DNA of 64,000 bases, taken from contig NC_088295.1 of the NCBI RefSeq assembly GCF_032854445.1, forward strand, positions 40,165,385 to 40,229,384, written 5' to 3'. The translations under genes and the position numbers were made by a program. This DNA comes from Liolophura sinensis (lineage: Eukaryota > Mollusca > Polyplacophora > Chitonida > Chitonidae). Position 1 is the first letter of the stretch; every line of letters begins with the position of its first letter. Of the stretch, positions 60,401 to 64,000 are shown one piece after another. The notes under the pieces were generated by a model that ran no database searches, was not told the origin of the DNA, and saw only the letters and a program-made list of their open reading frames with translations.

Positions 60401-63288
60401 ACACAACGAAAGGTGGAAAAGTTTAGTGAGACACTATGCTTCTTGCTCAGTCACTGGTCATCCGGTTTACTGTCACAAGTCTACACAAGTTAAAATGTGA
60501 AAACAAATTATCTCACACAAAATGTTGTTTCTTTTTTTTTTAAACATTAAAGAACTTTCAGAGATACCCACTCAACAGCTTTCAATCAATAAAGACATTT
60601 CTTAATTTTCGTTAATAATAAACTGTTTTCGAACAATATTTCATTCACTAATAGCAACATGGGCAAAATCATGCAAAATGTCCCTGGGTAAACTTTCATG
60701 GTAGACCTCACCAGCCTATCACAGCTCTTATTTTATTTACGAGGCTGAAAATTTTATTCTTGTGAACTCGCTACTGGCTACTACTGATAATGCACATGTG
60801 ACTGTAATGCCACCAAAACATCCCAACACATGTATGTACAGTGAAGACAACAAAAACTTACGTCTCCACTGGCAATGTACAGTTCCTGGGGGTAGCAATG
60901 TGAGATAGATCCATCCGGCCATTTTACAGTTATTCTACCATCTGGATTGGACTCTAGGACCAGCCCAGCAGCCTCTAGGGGGCCTGTGGCAGCCTACACA
61001 ACACAAAGACATGACCAAGATTTAATATTATCCAAATACAGGTACACAACCAGCCTTTGAAAAGCCTTCTGACATTTGAAAATGTCAGTGTAAATCTGGA
61101 TGTAGAAAAGCTGCTGGTTGTGCCCTTATAAATTATTAAAAATAAAATATAGTGACACATTCAGTTTAAGAATCTTAGTACTAAATCCAGGGAAGAAAAT
61201 CTTTTCTATCAAACTAAGTTAAAACTGCTTCTACTAGACGACCCCCATTAGTATTTATTTATTTCATTGGTTTTTTACACCGAACCCCCATCAGTGAAAT
61301 AATTTCTTTTTGCCATTTTGGTCGCAGATTAAATACTCTGAAATCCTGATTTCCCTTAATCAGCATATCACTTGAAAATTGTCATCCCTGTAAATCTAAG
61401 CAAAATTACATAGAAATCTTAGATTAATACAAAAATATTAAACAATAATAAATAAATACACACATTTATAACTACTCATTGAAACATATGGTGTTAAGCT
61501 TAGATCTCAACCTAATGACTCATCCTTTTAGAATGTTAAGCCTTTGGCTTATCTGGCTGGATGATATGTGTGTATGACTAAACCATATGGTTGATCAGTG
61601 TTTTATTTATTTACTGATTGGGGTTTTTCATCATATTCAAGAATATTTCACTCATGCAACATTGGCCAGCATTATGATGGGAGGATATCAGGCAAAGCCT
61701 GAGGGTAAACCCACAACCATCCGCAGGTGGCTGGCAGACTTTCCCACATATGGCCAAAGAGGAAGCCAGCATGGAACTGACAGAGGGCACACTGGTGAGA
61801 GGCTCCTGGGTTATTGCGCCATGCTGGCACGCTAACCACCTCACCCTCCTGGTTGATGAGTAGGTTGGTTGACTGTACCTCAAAACCTCCCACCCTGATG
61901 ACAACATGACCAGGCCTGAACTTGTAGTATGGGTGGTCCTTGATGTCATAGACACTAACTTCACTGGCAGGCTTCACTTCAATAGGTCTGTAACAGGCAG
62001 TAAATGCATGGTTTAATACTTATCGGCATATCAGAGAAATAAATATTCATTTATTTATTTGATTGAAGTTTTACGCCGTACTCAAGGATATTTTACTTAT
62101 GCGACAGTGGCCAGCATTATGGTGGGAGGAAACCGGGGAGAAATAAATATGATAATATTAATAAAATTTATCAAAACAGAATAGCACAATAGCAGGCCCA
62201 AATGAAGACTGGTCAGCCTATGGTTACCTTCACTTGGGCCCAATTTGCCCAATGTCACATTGCATCCAGTGCAGCAATCAGTTGGTCTGTAGTGAATACT
62301 TACTTTCACAAACATTTTTTAAACTACAAACTTCATGATTAGACATTCTCAGTCAGTATTTCAGTCTTGAGATAATGTGAGGGCCTTTGCAAACTAACAT
62401 TGCTAATAGACGTGATTTTACAGTTGCTACCAATAGTGCAGGTGACTCGAGTAACCCAGCCATGCAAGATGTATATTCAATCTAGCAACTACAGTGTAGC
62501 CTTGCTATAAGACACCTTGATGTAGCGTGCAATCGGATATAACTCAACCCAAATCTTGTCCACCAAAAATCTGTGGTGTACTTTCATGTGAGAAGAGCTA
62601 AAACTGCAAACAAATAAAGATTTTTCACTAAGAAATATACGTAAATAACGCTACATCATTGGCTTTCTTTCCAACTGTCGCTGTGTGACCCATGTGTTAT
62701 TTGATATTTTTAGGCTTAAGCTTTTGCATATGATGTGAAAAGAAATGGATTTTTCTATGAATAATGGAAGAGGTTGTAGCTGGTTACATTTTCTTTGCGA
62801 GTGAGTTTGATTCCAAATGCGCGTACGAGGTTGTTAATGCAGCATTACTTCCGCGTGTGTCTGGCTTCGCCAGCAATACAGAACACATTTTCCCTCACTG
62901 TGACAGGCGTACCTCATAAAGGGATTAATGTTTGTATATTTTTAGTAAATGCTGATAACTTTAATCAGATTATTGAATGGCGATAATGGCGATCCCAAGG
63001 TCATTTCATTATAGCATGAGGTATCCTATAACCCACTCAGGAACCTGTTCCCAAAGCAGCACTCTGCAGCGAGGCTGCACTGTACTGTAAAATCCTGTCT
63101 TTTACTTGTGTTACGAGATCTCACACCTGCGTGAAGTCGTGAAGCTACTGAAATACAGATTGAGCTTATCCAGGAGACTTACTCTGTGGCTTTGCCCACT
63201 TCATAGGCCTTCATGTGCTTGAGAAGGCAGGTGCGCTCTGCATGGTCACACTTCACCACAACCCCATACTCAGTACTGTCACCAGTAT
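48033..63288 (-). CDS. UBE2O: (E3-independent) E2 ubiquitin-conjugating enzyme UBE2O, 12 C-terminal exons
   Basis: Exons in transcript order: 63183-63288, 61879-61987, 60862-60993, 60235-60392, 57832-58949, 56746-56849, 54635-54697, 53333-53536, 50999-51056, 49668-49792, 49188-49267 and 48033-48465. All boundaries are GT/AG and every phase joins. The product is the C-terminal two thirds of UBE2O, which transfers ubiquitin without a separate E3 and acts on unassembled or mislocalised proteins such as orphan ribosomal and globin subunits (family knowledge). Order: conserved SH3b/KOW-like pieces ([29 protein letters not shown]), acidic Ser-rich linker, coiled coil, UBC fold with active Cys in [11 protein letters not shown], then a variable tail ending [10 protein letters not shown]...SIKGS. 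The human protein is 1292 aa; its N-terminal third lies beyond 64000. Oddities are an exon-derived tandem array in one intron and a frame-broken exon at 49668-49792. Confidence 0.95.
48961..49171 (+). mobile_element. SINE-A copy abutting a UBE2O splice donor
   Basis: AAAGACAGA flanks it at 48952-48960 and 49172-49180. It retains the B box GAGTTCAAATCC, part of the core, and an AATAAACAAA tail. Antisense to UBE2O. Confidence 0.87.
49188..49267 (-). CDS. UBE2O: UBE2O exon: RPPVVF segment
   Basis: Twenty-six codons plus [19 protein letters not shown] then QQHILATGP. It aligns with human SMTQLVRRPPEVFEQEI and the following HFSTGGWR. Acceptor CACTAG, donor CCAAG|GTAAGC. AG|G forms the Arg shared with the last exon. 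A SINE target-site duplication lies only a few bases beyond its donor. Confidence 0.9.
49668..49792 (-). pseudogene. UBE2O: UBE2O exon with three single-base insertions (broken frame)
   Basis: Splice sites are intact (acceptor GTTGACAG, donor CAG|GTACAC) and all of the expected E2 segment is recognisable, but in three successive frames: GLILVS, then EPYYNEAG, then [17 protein letters not shown], then [10 protein letters not shown]. The breaks fall at 49774-49775 (GG on the - strand), 49747-49751 (TTTTT) and 49696-49698 (AAA). Each is a +1, so the net change is +3 and the exon end is back in phase. Read literally, the exon meets a TGA within the EPYYNEAG region. Because neighbouring exons are clean, this is either a local consensus error in homopolymers or a true loss-of-function lesion. 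I typed it as pseudogene only to flag the break; the gene as a whole looks functional. Confidence 0.85.
49793..50998 (-). other. UBE2O intron with a SINE-C copy
   Basis: AT-rich intron between the [11 protein letters not shown] exon and the frame-broken exon. Only the SINE-C copy at 50157-50475 is recognised. Confidence 0.85.
50157..50475 (-). mobile_element. SINE-C copy in a UBE2O intron
   Basis: Contains CAGACATATGACGAC near one end, CACTGGAGTATCATGCCGA, ACTGACACCAGGACAACCAG, TTTCAGTGTTAGGCACG and a degenerate B box (GGGTTTGATCC on the + strand, read in reverse). The tail region resembles SINE-B, so the families may share a 3' end. Confidence 0.65.
50999..51056 (-). CDS. UBE2O: UBE2O exon, 58 nt: [16 protein letters not shown]
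   Basis: Nineteen codons plus one base: [19 protein letters not shown]. Acceptor TTTTGCACAG, donor CAAG|GTACAG. It matches human [18 protein letters not shown], the helix after the active site. The split Gly codon G|GG joins the exon at 49792. Confidence 0.93.
51057..53332 (-). other. UBE2O intron after the catalytic exon
   Basis: A 2.3 kb AT-rich intron. It holds a poly-C run at 52067-52083 (G17 on the transcribed strand). No SINE recognised and no further exon seen. Confidence 0.85.
53333..53536 (-). CDS. UBE2O: UBE2O catalytic UBC exon
   Basis: Sixty-eight codons from [18 protein letters not shown] to [12 protein letters not shown], phase 0 at both ends; acceptor GGTTTCAG, donor AAG|GTCTGG. 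It holds the UBC core: [21 protein letters not shown], and [18 protein letters not shown]. The catalytic cysteine codon is 53363-53365 (human Cys1040). NPN replaces the HPN of ordinary E2s, as is normal in UBE2O. All active-site landmarks are present. Confidence 0.97.
53579..54162 (-). mobile_element. SINE-A copy split by a SINE-B insertion
   Basis: The 3' part is 53579-53742 and the 5' tRNA-like head is 54104-54162 (CTCCTGGGCCATTACGCCGT). Between them lies SINE-B, with ATTGGT at both junctions. Confidence 0.85.
53749..54097 (-). mobile_element. SINE-B copy nested in SINE-A
   Basis: Same family as 40888-41222: GAGTGCTTGGGGTTTAACG, CAGTCATATGACCACGAAGG, GGGTCAACCAGTCGTTGCAC and a tRNA-like head with CCTCTACCAAGTGTGG. 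ATTGGT at 53743-53748 and 54098-54103 is the duplicated target. Confidence 0.9.
54195..54455 (-). mobile_element. SINE-D copy
   Basis: GGTAAGTTACTGACAAAATTC, TGGTCTTAAACAAAC and AATCCACAATTTCCAGTCC are shared with 63625-63962. Confidence 0.6.
54635..54697 (-). CDS. UBE2O: UBE2O exon, 63 nt: [19 protein letters not shown]
   Basis: Twenty-one codons, phase 0 on both sides, with acceptor CATTGTAG and donor ATG|GTAAG. The peptide matches human UBE2[22 protein letters not shown], the first strand of the UBC domain. It is separated from its upstream exon by a 2 kb intron that contains the exon-derived tandem array. Confidence 0.94.
55143..55259 (-). mobile_element. SINE-D-like fragment beside the tandem array
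   Basis: GTTTCACTGGTGGAGGTAAC, CATATGACATACAGTCATAC and TATTGGTAGAAGACAAGTG resemble the middle of SINE-D. It directly borders the left end of the exon-derived array. Confidence 0.45.
55260..56789 (-). repeat. Exon-derived tandem array, about 111-bp unit, 14 periods, in UBE2O
   Basis: CCATGG landmarks recur at 55273, 55384, 55493, 55604, 55710, 55817, 55922, 56033, 56144, 56255, 56362, 56473, 56584 and 56695. The spacing is 111 in eight intervals and 105-109 in the other five. Shorter units lack one CAAA of a CAAACAAACAAA stretch or single homopolymer bases. Each unit contains, on the - strand, the last 44 bases of the 56746-56849 exon, its GTTTGT donor and about 67 bases of intron. The rightmost period is the true exon; the other 13 are partial copies in the downstream intron. 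Confidence 0.97.
56746..56849 (-). CDS. UBE2O: UBE2O exon leading into the UBC domain (parent of the tandem array)
   Basis: Two bases complete Gly, then 34 codons: [16 protein letters not shown] ... [15 protein letters not shown]. Acceptor CCTGTTCAG, donor GAG|GTTTGT. It corresponds to the human SVPHSHHFKK ... FFSTVRKE segment, the first helix of the UBC fold. The last 44 bases (56746-56789) with the donor and adjoining intron have been copied 13 more times downstream. Only this copy has the upstream half of the exon and a proper polypyrimidine acceptor, so it is the functional one. Confidence 0.94.
56850..57831 (-). other. UBE2O intron with palindromic element
   Basis: Intron between the coiled-coil exon and the array-parent exon. 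It contains the palindromic element at 56896-57030; the rest is AT-rich with nothing identifiable. Confidence 0.85.
56896..57030. mobile_element. Palindromic GGTTTCATGAA element in a UBE2O intron
   Basis: The left CTGGTTTCATGAAG..TACTTAG..GCCTTTAGCTAAGTGCAC is mirrored by TAAAGGCTTACTTAGCTAAG..CTTCATGAAACC. A related half copy is at 19885-19935. Likely a small non-autonomous inverted-repeat element. Confidence 0.75.
57832..58949 (-). CDS. UBE2O: UBE2O large exon: coiled coil and disordered linker before the UBC domain
   Basis: A 1118-nt uninterrupted exon. Its first 130 or so residues form heptad-rich helices ([19 protein letters not shown] ... [16 protein letters not shown] ... [13 protein letters not shown]) corresponding to the UBE2O coiled coil. 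The rest is low-complexity and disordered, with a Cys cluster ([10 protein letters not shown]), a short degenerate peptide repeat (VENGEQM, three to four times, about 58390-58460) and a conserved-looking helix [14 protein letters not shown] near the 3' end. The acceptor is TTTCCAG and the donor AAAG|GTTAGT. The single base G at the end pairs with GT at the next exon to give Gly. The frame is intact over the whole length, which argues against general sequence error in this gene. Confidence 0.93.
59466..60073. repeat. Minisatellite of about 23 bp in a UBE2O intron
   Basis: About 26 imperfect copies of a unit like AGGAGGCCCATGTCATAAAA, with variants CATAGGA, GACAGGA and CATAGAA. Higher-order patterning is visible, since blocks of several units recur in the same order (59700-59800 against 59800-59930). 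It lies between the coiled-coil exon and the acidic exon. Confidence 0.93.
60235..60392 (-). CDS. UBE2O: UBE2O exon: acidic Ser/Glu-rich linker
   Basis: Fifty-two codons plus AG, beginning [17 protein letters not shown] and ending [11 protein letters not shown]. Acceptor GTGTAG, donor CAG|GTGAGC. Dense Asp/Glu/Ser repeats ([22 protein letters not shown]) form a disordered acidic linker with potential CK2 sites. The AG|G split codon (Arg) joins the coiled-coil exon at 58949. Confidence 0.92.
60862..60993 (-). CDS. UBE2O: UBE2O exon: [15 protein letters not shown]3b/KOW-like module
   Basis: Forty-four codons, phase 0 at both ends, from [13 protein letters not shown] to QELYIASGD. Acceptor TTGTGTAG, donor GTAAGT. 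The pattern [20 protein letters not shown] followed by CYPQELY is typical of the small beta-barrel modules in UBE2O that bind substrates (family knowledge). Confidence 0.92.
61250..61287 (-). mobile_element. SINE-A tail fragment
   Basis: TTTATTTATTTCATTGG followed by TTTTTTACACCG is the reverse of the SINE-A 3' end. Confidence 0.6.
61599..61849 (-). mobile_element. SINE-A near-full copy close to a UBE2O donor
   Basis: TGGTTGATCAG (61588-61598) and TGGTTGATGAG (61850-61860) flank it. Core CCAGCATTATGATGGGAGG and head CTCCTGGGTTATTGCGCC are present. Same sense as UBE2O. Confidence 0.88.
61879..61987 (-). CDS. UBE2O: UBE2O exon: [23 protein letters not shown] segment
   Basis: One base completes the previous codon; 36 codons follow ([19 protein letters not shown] ... 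VVIRVGGFE). The acceptor is GTTACAG and the donor GAG|GTACAG. The block [10 protein letters not shown] followed by RPGHVVIR is a conserved UBE2O stretch leading into a KOW/SH3b-like beta module. A SINE insertion with its target-site duplication ends only about 16 bases from the donor. Confidence 0.9.
61988..63182 (-). other. UBE2O intron
   Basis: Contains the truncated SINE-A copy at 62047-62137. From about 62150 to 63182 nothing is recognisable. Confidence 0.85.
62047..62137 (-). mobile_element. SINE-A 3' copy with 13-bp target duplication
   Basis: GAGAAATAAATAT flanks it at 62034-62046 and 62138-62150. Ends within AAACCGGGGAG, so it is strongly 5'-truncated. Confidence 0.88.
63183..63288 (-). 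CDS. UBE2O: UBE2O exon: CDHAERT conserved segment
   Basis: The exon opens after a CTGTGCAG acceptor, taking two bases to finish a codon, then reads 34 codons ([19 protein letters not shown] ... VGKAT) and two bases of the next codon before a GTAAG donor. CDHAERTC is a recognisable UBE2O block in the N-terminal conserved region. The split codon GA|A joins correctly to the next exon at 61987. It is the most 5' exon visible in the window. Confidence 0.88.
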
Positions 63289-63448
63289 CTGCACAGGTAA
63301 AACAACAAACAACACTAATGGTTGGCGCTTCCACTGAAAAGAGACTCAACACTTATCAGCTGTGAAAATACATAACACAACAGATCTGCTTTGAGTAAAA
63401 GGACTTTCAGAAGTGTCTGAAGACATCAGAGTAACATACCATATTTCT

Positions 63449-63537
63449 ACTTCCCACCATGACACTGGTCGCCACCGCATTAGTGAAATATTCTTGAGTA
63501 CGGTGTAAAACACCAATCAAATAAATACATAAATAAA
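63449..63537 (+). mobile_element. SINE-A 3' fragment
   Basis: TTCCCACCATGACACTGGTC to the AAATAAATACATAAATAAA tail, with ATATTTCT on both sides. Confidence 0.8.
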
Positions 63538-63624
63538 ATATTTCTGCTCAGGGAGGCAGTCTAGACACATAATGGTCAAAAGCATGATATGAGGGGAATG
63601 GGCTATCCTCTACTACTTTTTTGT

Positions 63625-63962
63625 GTTGTTATTTACAGCCACACTGCCAGATTCAAGGATTATTCATTTATACAATGCCAGTCAGTTTGCTAGGTGGATG
63701 AAATGAGAGTGCCTGAGAAAAACACTGACCTCTGCCAAGTTACTGACAAACTTCCTCGCAAATGACATACAGATGTCAACACCATACTGCTGGAAGACAA
63801 ATGTTATTCAACGAATGACAGGCCACCCAAATAGACCCCCTGCTTACTGTCATCAAGGCCAATTGAATAATGACAGTTGGGAAATCCACAAATTCCCTGT
63901 CCAAGGTCACAGCGACTGAAAGACAAGCGTCTTCATCACTCGGCCATGACTCCTTAATCCCT
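63625..63962 (-). mobile_element. SINE-D reference copy, tRNA-Ser/Leu-like head
   Basis: On the - strand it begins GGAGTCATGGCCGAGTGATG, resembling the ATGGCCGAGTGG A box of tRNA-Leu/Ser, and ends near TGGCTGTAAATAACAACAC. About 340 bp, diverged. Confidence 0.6.
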
Positions 63963-64000
63963 AAACAACAACAACATTCTGCAAAATCTTAGAGTAAAGG

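Larger units (their letters stand above)
60994..61878 (-). other. UBE2O intron with SINE-A copies
   Basis: Holds SINE-A at 61599-61849 and a tail fragment at 61250-61287; otherwise AT-rich. Confidence 0.85.

Noticed and set aside
61672-61977. Single 101-codon minus-strand frame starting MKPASEV
   Set aside because: It fuses a true UBE2O exon (61879-61987) with intron and SINE sequence; the start codon is a GTG inside the exon.

Overview
This is eukaryotic, intron-rich, AT-rich DNA with many short interspersed repeats, most likely from a lophotrochozoan animal and probably a mollusc. The proteins are clearly metazoan. The dominant repeat is a tRNA-derived SINE with an (AAAT)n tail whose 3' part I associate with bivalves and other molluscs. 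The species cannot be fixed from the sequence alone.

Two real protein-coding genes are recognised, and they converge. On the + strand, the last three coding exons of a G-protein alpha subunit of the G12/13 class lie at 1-246, 23684-23734 and 26015-26584; the first two are separated by a 23.4 kb intron. The P-loop and N-terminus lie upstream of the window. On the - strand, twelve exons between 63288 and 48033 encode the C-terminal two thirds of UBE2O, the large E2/E3 hybrid ubiquitin-conjugating enzyme. They cover its SH3b/KOW-like conserved segments, acidic region, coiled coil, UBC catalytic domain and C-terminal tail; its N-terminus lies beyond 64000. All exon phases join correctly.

Layout: 1-26584 is the G-alpha gene, with an intron full of SINEs, tandem repeats and a CpG-dense possible alternative first exon near 16.7 kb. 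26585 to about 27930 is its 3' UTR. About 27.9-45.4 kb is intergenic and rich in mobile elements: a terminal-inverted-repeat MITE family with one copy carrying a SINE, a foldback element with a telomere-like loop, and nested SINEs with target-site duplications. 45.4-48.0 kb is the probable long UBE2O 3' UTR. 48.0-63.3 kb is UBE2O.

The most unusual object is in UBE2O. The last 44 bases of one coding exon, its 5' splice site and about 67 bases of intron have been amplified into a roughly 111-bp tandem array of 14 periods (55260-56789). Each unit is 37 codons long and open in one frame, and each junction carries a cryptic AG acceptor. A second UBE2O exon (49668-49792) carries three single-base insertions in short homopolymers that break the frame locally but cancel over the exon; this is either an assembly error or a genuine lesion. 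No previously unknown enzyme system was found. The novelty here is structural.
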